Part shown: positions 32,247 to 40,740 of the stretch, piece after piece | How positions within the stretch are numbered: the stretch's first letter is position 1 | Layout: every line of letters starts with the position of its first letter | Assembly (NCBI GenBank): GCA_022796475.1 | Contig: JAAWIS010000026.1 | Location: 1 to 40,740 of the forward strand | Direction: 5' to 3' | Length of the DNA: 40,740 nucleotides | Source of the DNA: Lachnospiraceae bacterium | Lineage (GTDB): Bacteria; Bacillota; Clostridia; Lachnospirales; Lachnospiraceae | Program-made: the position numbers and the translations under genes | The notes under the pieces: generated by a model | What the model saw: the letters and a program-made list of their open reading frames with translations, nothing else | Told to the model about the DNA's origin: nothing | Database searches by the model: none

Positions 32247-35200
32247 TTAATTTACTTTACGAATACGCTCCAGTGAAAGCTCTGCTTTAGAAATTATCTC
32301 AACATTCAAATTATATACCTGATTGCTAATAATTAGTTCTTCGACAATAAATAATCCAATTACAGACCATAAATCCGTATTCCCAAGCTTGAGCTCTGTA
32401 CAAACATCATGCAAATGATTTTTTACCCACTCAATACGTCTCTTATGCTTTGTTATATAGCACTTCTTTTTTCCTTTATCAACAAACATTTCATTATATT
32501 CTAAATACATCTCATATGGGTTTCTTGAAAATGGAAATGCCTTTGTTTCCGCTACATATATTCTCTTTTCAGAAACATCTACAAAAAGAACATCTATATC
32601 TCCTAGTGTTTCCCCATTTTCATTACAAATACTTTTTTTATTTATCTCTGTTCGATTAGGATATACTTGAAACTCCCCTATATCATTTAGTATTTCCACA
32701 ATACGATTATTGAACAATTTTCCTCTTTGATTACTTATCTTTCCAATCAATTTTGACATTTTTTTATCTTTTGTAGAATATGTCCCATTATAAATTAATC
32801 CCGTAACATACTCCATCATATGATACAACTGTCTGTTCCCCCATATAATTTCATCATCCCTTTGAATAATTGGCCTTCTATTAAAAGAATATGCACGATT
32901 AAACCTCCAAGGATATACATCTTCTTTTCTATACGGTTTAGGTAATTTCATAAAATCTTCTCGTGCCTTTATACTTATATCTTCTATCACTCTTGTTATT
33001 ATCTCTGCTGTTATTTTTTCAATATTTTGAGTCAAAATTTCTATTACATCTGAATATTTTTTTACATATATCTCGTTATCATCTATCTCCTCACCGATTA
33101 TAATGATTCCCGAAATAACACTTATAAATTGCTGATATGTATATCCTCTTTCAGATTTAAAAGCCTCATCCAGTTCATTTGTATAATCATCCATCTTCTG
33201 CGTGCTACTCTTTCTGAACGCAAAAGAAGAGTTATACTCCAATTGTTCCTGCCTATATACTTCCCCATATTGAAACATATCTACAAATTCCTTTTGTTTC
33301 ATCCCAACTCTATCAGATGGCAGTATTTCAATTGGCGTATCAAATATATTATAATAAAACAGGTCATTCTTATAGGCCCAGTCTATTATTGTCGAGCAAA
33401 TAGCCAATATATATTCATATTGTCCAATTCCTAATAACTTCTGCCCCTTTGGTGGTTTTGCAGCAATATATTCCATTAAGAACTTTAATGCTAAAGATGT
33501 TCTGTTGCATTCATTATAATCATTCAAGATTTCATTTTTCTTTTCTGGATAGCAACTTACATCAAAAGCATATCGTTCTCTTGCAATCATAAGTCGATAA
33601 AGTGTTTTTTCCAAATCCAAATATATTAATTCCACAACATATTGAGGATTTATTTGTTCCACTTCCTCTTGAAGCATATTGTATAATACTCCAACTATAT
33701 AGTTTGCCAATTCTCCCCGCTTTTCTTTTGGTATTACTCCATATGTCCATTTATTTGATTCCAACAATTTTTTTCCAATCAAATCCAAAAGAAAGTCCTC
33801 ATCCTCACAATGAACAGATATGTAATCAGTAAACTCAAATGGCTTAAGATATGGTTGCTTATGAAAATCAAAAGAAAACATTTTCTTTTTCATTGGATTA
33901 CTAAATATTTTTTCTATATAGCTTTCATAATCAAAATTATCACTTGCAAAATCGCACAAAGTACCTATCACAAATTTACACAATTCTTTTTCTGAAGAAT
34001 TATCCGTTTTATTGAGTCTCCAATAAAAATTTGGATTTATTACAATTTTTATATGATTATTTTCAATATCTAAATTAAGCAATTTAGATATCTCTCGTTC
34101 TTCTGGTATATTATAAAAATATTCTACAGCTTTTCCTGAAATCAAAATATCAAAATGAAATATATTATAAGAAAAAAACAATTTATTTATCAATTCTCTA
34201 CATTCTGCCAGCCAATAAGTCATAGTATCCAGAGTCGAATAATATATACTTAACTCATCAAGTGTCGTAATAAGTCCCGATGTTACCCATATAACACAAT
34301 TTTCAAAAGAGACTACCAAAGCATTCCTTTTCTCTTTGCTTCTTTCATCTTCTATATATATCTTTCTCTCATTATCACTTGCCACAACTTCTGCATATAG
34401 TCCATCAACATAAGATAAAACTCGTTTTCTATCTTCTTTTTCAAGTGCTTGCCTAATATAATCAATCGAATCACCGGGTGCTATAAATATGTTTAAATTA
34501 GCTGGATTAAGATCATCGGACATATAAAATGAATAATGATTACTCGTATATATGCTAACTGTATTTAATTCACTAAATGCCTCTAATCCATATGTATGAA
34601 GTTTTGTTTTTGCTCTAATATATCTTGGTAGAAAATTATTTTTTTCATTTATACTGAGACATTCTAGTTCCATAGGAAAAAATTTTATAGTTTTATACAC
34701 TGATAGAGATTTTTTAATTCCCAAAAGCATTCCTCTTCCGAATCCGCTTATTATTAACAAAAACATAATATTCTCAGCCCCGATTCTCACCTCTGCGAAT
34801 TTATCTCTTAAATATGAGATACGTTTTTCCAACATTGCTTGATGCCTATCATCTGGGTAATAATCATGCATTGTTGCTCCTGTATAACCTTCACCATCGT
34901 CTGCCAAGTATATAACAAGCATATATTGATTATTGTAAACAGAAACAAGCATCTCTTTGTAATATTCATTATTTATTAGTTCAAACCCCTTATTTTGTTC
35001 TTGTATCTTGTAATGTCCTAATTTAACAAGATATTCTCTGCATCTCTTCCATATAAATTCATGATACCTTCCAATAACCGCTTCCTTTATGTCGTATTTT
35101 TCAGCTAACACAATTGTCATATAAAACGCAAATGTTGGCAATACTGATATATTCAATATAATAATGGAATTATTTTTCTTATTTCTTAAAAAAGGTCTTT

Positions 35201-35918
35201 CATAAAAAGGTCTATGATTTGTTTCTCCAGCATCTTCATTCCCAAATTCACTTAAAAAGTTTTTTGTATCTGTTTCTCCAAAAAATTCATCAAAATAATC
35301 CCCATCAAGCGTAACCAAATGCGCACACTCATTTATTATTTCAGAATTTGGAACGAATAGTCTATTATTTTCTTCAATATCATTATTTGTGTTACTTGCA
35401 TTTATCCTTTGTGCGATACCATCTGACACTCCCAAAACAAACACATATAATTTATGAACACATTGTATAAAATCATCTGGAAAATCATTTTGATATTCAA
35501 AAATTATACGAATCATATTTTGAAGATTATATGCCGGAGTTTGGTCTATACCATTAAAAACCAAATAGTTTTTATGGAACATTACATTTTGAACATACAA
35601 ATTTTCATTTGGATCTATCATCATACATAAATCAGAATCATTTACTTGCGAAATAAGTTTTCTAAATTTACCAGCACTCATTATATTATCATTGATTATG
35701 CCTTCATTATATACATTAACACAAAGTAATTCTGCTATGACAGCATCCAATAAAATAGATTTATTTTGATTTACAGGCAGTAAATTAAGACCTGCTATTC
35801 GGGCTATGATATCATATAAATCATATTTTTTCATTTCTTTAACAATGTTATCAAATTTTTTTGTTGGTTTTTCATTCTCAATATTAAAATCAAATTCTTC
35901 TAAATCCCTAAAATCCAT
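32247..35918 (-). CDS. Large AT-rich protein with C-terminal PD-(D/E)XK nuclease-like motif
   Basis: I do not recognise this 1223-residue protein as a whole. No signal peptide, membrane helix or P-loop is visible; it is rich in Asn, Ile, Tyr and Lys, reflecting low GC. The last 150 residues fit a PD-(D/E)XK nuclease: Glu1075 in RIVEIL, Asp1107 and Asp1109 in LGDIDVLF, and E1124-T-K1126 in YVAETKAF, each at the end of a predicted strand or helix. The N-terminal 1050 residues are probably helical with mixed alpha/beta segments and no clear repeat. The ATG at 35918 is six bases after GGGAG; the longer frame from 35996 crosses a hairpin. It lies 142 bases downstream of a type III-like restriction gene in the same direction, which suggests anti-phage or DNA-damage work. 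The nuclease reading is inference from motif spacing. Confidence 0.7.
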   Translation of the reverse strand: MDFRDLEEFDFNIENEKPTKKFDNIVKEMKKYDLYDIIARIAGLNLLPVNQNKSILLDAVIAELLCVNVYNEGIINDNIMSAGKFRKLISQVNDSDLCMMIDPNENLYVQNVMFHKNYLVFNGIDQTPAYNLQNMIRIIFEYQNDFPDDFIQCVHKLYVFVLGVSDGIAQRINASNTNNDIEENNRLFVPNSEIINECAHLVTLDGDYFDEFFGETDTKNFLSEFGNEDAGETNHRPFYERPFLRNKKNNSIIILNISVLPTFAFYMTIVLAEKYDIKEAVIGRYHEFIWKRCREYLVKLGHYKIQEQNKGFELINNEYYKEMLVSVYNNQYMLVIYLADDGEGYTGATMHDYYPDDRHQAMLEKRISYLRDKFAEVRIGAENIMFLLIISGFGRGMLLGIKKSLSVYKTIKFFPMELECLSINEKNNFLPRYIRAKTKLHTYGLEAFSELNTVSIYTSNHYSFYMSDDLNPANLNIFIAPGDSIDYIRQALEKEDRKRVLSYVDGLYAEVVASDNERKIYIEDERSKEKRNALVVSFENCVIWVTSGLITTLDELSIYYSTLDTMTYWLAECRELINKLFFSYNIFHFDILISGKAVEYFYNIPEEREISKLLNLDIENNHIKIVINPNFYWRLNKTDNSSEKELCKFVIGTLCDFASDNFDYESYIEKIFSNPMKKKMFSFDFHKQPYLKPFEFTDYISVHCEDEDFLLDLIGKKLLESNKWTYGVIPKEKRGELANYIVGVLYNMLQEEVEQINPQYVVELIYLDLEKTLYRLMIARERYAFDVSCYPEKKNEILNDYNECNRTSLALKFLMEYIAAKPPKGQKLLGIGQYEYILAICSTIIDWAYKNDLFYYNIFDTPIEILPSDRVGMKQKEFVDMFQYGEVYRQEQLEYNSSFAFRKSSTQKMDDYTNELDEAFKSERGYTYQQFISVISGIIIIGEEIDDNEIYVKKYSDVIEILTQNIEKITAEIITRVIEDISIKAREDFMKLPKPYRKEDVYPWRFNRAYSFNRRPIIQRDDEIIWGNRQLYHMMEYVTGLIYNGTYSTKDKKMSKLIGKISNQRGKLFNNRIVEILNDIGEFQVYPNRTEINKKSICNENGETLGDIDVLFVDVSEKRIYVAETKAFPFSRNPYEMYLEYNEMFVDKGKKKCYITKHKRRIEWVKNHLHDVCTELKLGNTDLWSVIGLFIVEELIISNQVYNLNVEIISKAELSLERIRKVN

Positions 35919-35974
35919 AGTAATCTCCCATTCTTGCCAAAGTCTGCGAATTTGGGCGTAAGCACAAATTTGCC

Positions 35975-35998
35975 CTGTGAAAAATTTATTTTTCACAG
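35975..35998. terminator. Hairpin between the restriction gene and the large nuclease-like gene
   Basis: A perfect 10-bp stem, CTGTGAAAAA / TTTTTCACAG, with a TTTA loop. On the minus strand it follows the restriction gene and precedes the large gene, so it could partly terminate the first transcript or stabilise the leader of the second. A second weaker GGGC/GCCC hairpin follows at about 35954-35974. Confidence 0.45.
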
Positions 35999-36060
35999 TA
36001 ATATCTCCAAATTATTCCCTAATGATTTGTGCAAATATGATATATACACAATGCAATCTA

Positions 36061-38892
36061 CTATTCAAAAAATCCATCTGTTTCAAAAATGTGATCAATC
36101 TCATCCGTATTTATCGCTTTTAATACCTTTTGCCTGATACTTCCATGTGACATATCAAGCCGTTTAAACTTATCTTTGCCAGATGCATCTTTCTCACGCC
36201 GGATTAATTGAACACGTCCTATTTTGGGTTCTTCCTCTGCATATTTAGCCAATGCCTTGGCTTTCCCAAGATTGTCTTTGTAATCAGGGTTATGAGGTTC
36301 TAATATATCCATAACATAACCCAGAACAGAATCTTTTCTGACAATAATAAAGTCCGGATATGCAGCCTTTGTTTCGCCTTTCATCTCATAAGGCATACAC
36401 ATAGACCATTTTTCTCTAGGCGGATTCCGCAACCAGCAAACAAAATCAGAACGTCTTGATTCTTCGTCTATTAATCCGCTTTCCCAACCATTTAATTTTA
36501 TTTGTGCCATTCCGTCCGCATATGCAAATAAGTGATTATCATATTTTTTACCAGTTAAATCTATCTTCACACTGACTGTTTCCGGCAGCGTGAAATTGTG
36601 TCTGCTGACAATATCGCTGTTTGCCACGATATCATCATATTGTTTCCTGCATTTTTCAGACTTCCCGACAACATAACGACGATACTTATCATTCAATTCA
36701 TAAAATTTCTTTTCTGCATATCTGTTCAAATTTGCAATACAGTTATCATCTGCGGCAAATAAGATACAGTCAATTTTATACGCATTCACATCCATGATAT
36801 CCAAGTAACGCCGACCATATAAGTTACAAAAACCATAATTACCGATTCGCGCATCAGCTGCCCTTAATTGACGGTCAATATCCGAATCAGAAATTGCCGT
36901 AAAATTTAGCTGGCCATAATTTCTAATAGACTGCCCGAAAACATCAAACACATCTACAAGCAGCTTAAATTCAAGCACTTTGGCAGAAAGTGCTTCATAT
37001 TCTCCTGAATGGTGCAGTTCATCTACATATTCTCGCATCATATTAAGAATATCTTCCTCAACCTCGTCCTTTGCGCCTTGATATATCATGTTATATGTCA
37101 GCAAGCCTGTAAGATCAAGCAAAGATTTTAAATAGCTGTGAATTTTAGCTGTTTTTACAACATAGGTCAAAAAACCTTGGTCATTAATAAATTTTGTGAT
37201 TCCCTCGTGGTCAATTTCAGGCAAAAGTGAAAGCTGTTCACCCTCTACAATCTGCACTTCTGCCTCCATATCTGTATTCACTGGAACAGAAATAACCGGA
37301 AGTGGCTCGCTTTGCAGATATGGTTGCTGCAATGGAAACAAATTATCATTCTCCGTTCCTCGTTCCACACTATCTATATCTTCTAATTTACTTTTCTGCT
37401 GATTATCAGGCTCTATTTGGCTCTGACCTAAAACTGCGTTATCGGGCATAAATTCTTCCAAGCCAATTTGTCCCGGAATGTGTGCTTTTTCTTTTCTATG
37501 CTGTGTCGTATGAATCGTCCAAGGTACATATACAACCTCCTCAAGCGATTCACTATCAACAACTGTTGGAATATCTTCACCCTCTGAATTTTGCAATTCT
37601 TTTACAACATCTTCTACTGTATATGCGTTGAAATATGGCAGATATAATCGGACATCATTTAAATAGTCATCTACAAGGATATGACTTTGCAAAGGGGTTC
37701 TGACCATTCTCCCTAATAACTGGGCAATATATGTAGCATCCTCTGCATGGCGAAATGACATCATTGTTTCAGCTCTCGGGCAATCCCAGCCTGTAGAAAG
37801 ATTTTCTTTAAACAATACTACTTTTATCCGTCTGTCATCTGTAATTTCAGACGGTTCAATATGTGGCACATTCAAACCATTGACCAAAAGCGTGGCTGTC
37901 GAACCAAATGTATGTACCACCTCATTTTCCTTGAAAGTCACTCCTATACGTTCCTCAATTTTAGCAATTACGTCATCAAGATTTGTGTTGGAAATCAATT
38001 TTCCACTGCCAGCCTGAACCTGTATTACGAAAACCGGATTGACCTGCGCATAATGCTGTTCGTAACAATATTGGCGCCAATGATCGCATTTGCTTTTCCA
38101 TTCATCAGTAGCAGCCTGCAACACTGCCATATCATTATTTTTCGCCGGATCATCAGGATATGTAATCAAAATACGGTCTTTCAGTAATCCTGATGCCCGA
38201 ACGTCATTTGGTGTAATAATAACCCTCTGCAAGGTTGAATTGGTATCTCCTACAAGCTGGTTAAATCTTGCAGAAGTTGCACTCATCCCTATAACTAATG
38301 GTATTGGAGAAAGTTTATGCGGAACACTTCCCTTGATAAATCTTTGCATAATTGATGTTGCTGTTCCTGCCGCTGTCCCCTGCATTCCCCTATGTGCTTC
38401 ATCAATGATAAAATACAGTCTGTCTGCTTTTTTCTTCGCCGTATTCTCTAATGTTTCCCAAATGGTATACTGTCGGTTATCCGAATGTTTTCCAAGATTC
38501 CCTGCTTTCCCTAATTTCTGAGTATTCAAAAAATAGATATGCCCATCCTGCAATTCTTCCATATCAAAAGAGTCATCCTCAATGACAACGCATTGCCCGA
38601 ATTTAATGCGGTCCGCTTTTAAATCTATCTTCTGCTTGGACTGTTCATTTAAAGCTGGAGAATCTGAAAGCCAAACAAATATTGCCTCTGGCTGATCCGC
38701 ATAGTTTTCCGTTCCAAAATAAATATCTTCTATCAAGGCTGCCATAATAATCGTCTTACCTGCACCTGTTGGAGCCTGTAGGGAAATCACTTGGGGAATA
38801 TGCGTGTTTTGATACATCCCAAGCGCTGCCGCAGTCCTTGTCCTAAGTTCATAAACAGCTTTCTTTTGAAATGGGAATAATTCTACTTTCAT
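36061..38892 (-). CDS. Type III-like restriction enzyme Res subunit (SF2 helicase with C-terminal nuclease region)
   Basis: The 943-residue protein has superfamily 2 helicase motifs: Walker A APTGAGKT (40-47), DEAH (164-167), SAT (204-206), GWDCPRAE near 368 and QLLGRMVR (391-398). In type III systems Res translocates on DNA and cuts it when bound to the methyltransferase Mod. A linker of low complexity (about 440-545) precedes a C-terminal region with YPDFIIVRK and GYVMDILEPHN (PD at 846-847, D862, E865). The usual second motif (D/E)xK is not seen there; the reading DILEPH appears instead. The start overlaps the mod stop by four bases (ATGA), with GGGGAG upstream. The reading frame is intact even though mod is broken, so without another Mod it should be inactive. 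Confidence 0.88.
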   Translation of the reverse strand: MKVELFPFQKKAVYELRTRTAAALGMYQNTHIPQVISLQAPTGAGKTIIMAALIEDIYFGTENYADQPEAIFVWLSDSPALNEQSKQKIDLKADRIKFGQCVVIEDDSFDMEELQDGHIYFLNTQKLGKAGNLGKHSDNRQYTIWETLENTAKKKADRLYFIIDEAHRGMQGTAAGTATSIMQRFIKGSVPHKLSPIPLVIGMSATSARFNQLVGDTNSTLQRVIITPNDVRASGLLKDRILITYPDDPAKNNDMAVLQAATDEWKSKCDHWRQYCYEQHYAQVNPVFVIQVQAGSGKLISNTNLDDVIAKIEERIGVTFKENEVVHTFGSTATLLVNGLNVPHIEPSEITDDRRIKVVLFKENLSTGWDCPRAETMMSFRHAEDATYIAQLLGRMVRTPLQSHILVDDYLNDVRLYLPYFNAYTVEDVVKELQNSEGEDIPTVVDSESLEEVVYVPWTIHTTQHRKEKAHIPGQIGLEEFMPDNAVLGQSQIEPDNQQKSKLEDIDSVERGTENDNLFPLQQPYLQSEPLPVISVPVNTDMEAEVQIVEGEQLSLLPEIDHEGITKFINDQGFLTYVVKTAKIHSYLKSLLDLTGLLTYNMIYQGAKDEVEEDILNMMREYVDELHHSGEYEALSAKVLEFKLLVDVFDVFGQSIRNYGQLNFTAISDSDIDRQLRAADARIGNYGFCNLYGRRYLDIMDVNAYKIDCILFAADDNCIANLNRYAEKKFYELNDKYRRYVVGKSEKCRKQYDDIVANSDIVSRHNFTLPETVSVKIDLTGKKYDNHLFAYADGMAQIKLNGWESGLIDEESRRSDFVCWLRNPPREKWSMCMPYEMKGETKAAYPDFIIVRKDSVLGYVMDILEPHNPDYKDNLGKAKALAKYAEEEPKIGRVQLIRREKDASGKDKFKRLDMSHGSIRQKVLKAINTDEIDHIFETDGFFE

Positions 38893-40740
38893 GTCTGCTT
38901 TCTCCCCTGGTTAATTCTGAAATTGTCAAGATAATCCCGATATAGCTGATAAGTATTTTCTACAGCAAGATTTTGTATCATAGTACGATATCCTGCTTCA
39001 TAATCCGTTACAATAAAAACGGTTTCAATGTTAGAATCCTGATTCACTTTTTCTTCAAATTCCGAGAAATAATTTTCATCTAACAATACTGCAAACTTAT
39101 TTTCTGATAAAATCATCATTGTTGGGAGCTGTTCTGTATCAAGTGACGGACAAGACCCTATTGCCCCTGCTTTCATCCAAATTACCGGCAAAAGTTCCCG
39201 AAACTGTCTGCCTAAAGATACTGTCGTTTTATCTAAAAAACCAAGTTTAAAAAATACTGCGTTCGTTTTAAATCCTTCTGACATTGGCTGATTACTTCCA
39301 ATGTAGTTCCCTTTTAGGGGACTTCCATTAATGTCATGTCCTTCTATGCTGCATATAGTCCGCGGCCATGTAACATATCGCGCTATTCCAAGTTTGTCCC
39401 ATTCATCATCGCCAGGATGTAAGCCTTTTTCTGAAAGAATTTTAGCTTCGTCTACCGACACTTCATTATTTGTCACCATAATGCAGCGACGCTGTCCATT
39501 ATCTTCTGCATTTAGTAGGTTGACAGCGTGTAAAGTCGTACCAGAGCCAGCAAAAAAGTCAATGATAAGGGCATTAGGTTTATCTGATACGAAAAATTTC
39601 AATGTATCTTTTACTGCATAAATGGACTTCGGAAAGGAAAAACGCCTATCATAAAATACACCATTAAGATAAGTAGTTCCATACTCACTGGCAGAATGTG
39701 TTTTTTATTCCAAATTGTCATTGGGCGGACATCCTTATCTTCAGTTGATTTTAATTCTATGATATATGCTCCATCATCATCCTGCCCTATTACATTATAG
39801 AGTCCATTTTTAAAGTTCCTTTCCTGACTTTCGGAAAGATAATAACCAGTACGTTTTTTTCCATCCCACTTGCCAAAACTCAAAAAATGCTGCCTATGTT
39901 TTTCCATTAAAGTCGAAGGCTGTAAATTCCAAGTTAATTCTGTTCCATTAGCACCAATAGGCCACATAGCTACGACACCTTCTGGCGGAATATAAGAATT
40001 TCTATTCTCTAAACTATCAAGAACAGGACCATGCCCTATAAATTTTCCTGATTTTTTTTCAAATAACAATGGATAAAACAAATTTGGTCTGTCTGTTCGC
40101 TTTCCATGATTACTCGCCTGTCTTAACAATGCCCTTAGTCGTACACTTTTATCTTCATATAACTTTTCACTATTGCTATTATCCATGCTTTCTCTCAACA
40201 TATCAGTTCCATTAGAAACAATAGCTGCCCTTCCCAAATAGACAAAAAATATGTATTCCTCGCATCTTGAAAATTCATTGTCTCGCCTATTGCCTTTTGG
40301 ATTTATTACCGAAGTAATCATTTGCATTCTTGCTTCTGGAAACAACTCCTCCAACAAGCACCCCAAATGCAAATATTCCTTTTCATCAATCGTCACAATC
40401 AGTACAGAGTCTTTTGGATTCAAAAGCCGTTTCGTTTCTGCATCATACTCAACCACTTACTATGGCGGTAACTGTCATTTCCATCCACATAATCATTGTT
40501 GTACTTCCAATCTTTTGCACCTGTATTATATGGCGGATCAATATAAATACAATCTACCTTTCCTGCATAAAGATATTCGAGCAGTTGCAGCGCATGATAA
40601 TTATCCGCTTCAATCAATGTATGCCATAAATTACTGTCCGGCGCATTGCACACGCTATCTATCTGTTTCAAGTATGGATAGATTGGCTCTCCAAATTTTG
40701 CAACTACCACTAAGTCAGCAATGTTCCATTCTGCCTGCTC
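38889..40740 (-). pseudogene. Type III-like DNA adenine methyltransferase Mod, broken by two frameshifts, partial at window edge
   Basis: Three minus-strand pieces make up one beta-class N6-adenine methyltransferase. Piece one (40420-40740, open at the edge) has the catalytic DPPYNTG and ends SKWLSMMQKR. Piece two (39611-40456) resumes at KRLLNPKDSVLIVTIDEKE and includes the target recognition region. Piece three (38889-39602) has the AdoMet-binding motif IIDFFAGSGTTLHAV. Between pieces one and two, micro-repeats AAACG abut near 40428-40437 and about 13 bases seem to be lost. Between two and three, frame is lost in a run of six A (39701-39706, T on the plus strand); seven A would restore TIWNKKTHSASEYG. 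The family needs all three parts for DNA methylation, so the gene is predicted inactive. It is coupled to the intact Res gene by an ATGA overlap. Confidence 0.88.

Noticed and set aside
32247-35918. ATPase or helicase domain in the large protein
   Set aside because: No Walker A or DExD/H motif is visible; only the C-terminal nuclease-like motif can be supported.
36061-40740. Working type III restriction-modification system
   Set aside because: mod is interrupted twice as given, so activity cannot be claimed.

Overview
The window reads as a chromosome segment of a low-to-mid GC Gram-positive anaerobe, most likely a member of the Lachnospiraceae (Clostridia, Bacillota). The evidence is the purine-rich GGAGG ribosome binding sites, TTGACA/TATAAT promoters, short minus-strand operons, a TPP riboswitch ahead of thiW-thiM-thiE, a two-part cobalamin methionine synthase, hflKC, and small families typical of this group (DUF4177, DUF6061). 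No tRNA, rRNA or CRISPR array was seen.

Layout. 1-5303: a family-10-like glycosidase (minus), nicotinate phosphoribosyltransferase (plus), a palindromic repeat element and a DacF-type carboxypeptidase (minus). 5413-15975: a long minus-strand run that reads, in transcription order, hflK-hflC-metF-MetH activation protein-metH-chorismate-synthase-like protein-glutaminase-like protein-sensor kinase-response regulator. A hybrid histidine kinase lies just upstream (16025-17890). 18198-20334: greA-lysS from a near-consensus promoter. 20478-22732: thiamine salvage operon under a TPP riboswitch with a visible terminator. 22814-29277: MFS transporter, ClbS/DfsB protein, WYL regulator, a hairpin cluster, two small proteins, an ECF sigma factor with a DUF2461 protein, and a Crp-like regulator divergent from a MATE exporter. 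30704-40740: an accessory region with a broken Vat-type acetyltransferase, a gene-poor scar, a DUF6061 protein, an AT-rich 1223-residue protein with a C-terminal nuclease-like motif, and a type III-like restriction locus whose helicase/nuclease gene is intact but whose methyltransferase gene is broken twice.

How the genes fit together. MetF makes methyl-tetrahydrofolate, MetH uses it to methylate homocysteine, and the separate activation protein probably reactivates the cobalamin. The next two genes look by fold like the two subunits of anthranilate or aminodeoxychorismate synthase, which would fit folate supply. However, both have lost almost every residue known to be needed for catalysis, while remaining full length and translationally coupled. 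This apparent pseudoenzyme pair is one of two main candidates for undescribed biology here. The other is the unrecognised 1223-residue nuclease-like protein beside the restriction genes.

Limits: all family calls come from reading translations and motifs by eye. No database search, structure prediction or folding program was run.
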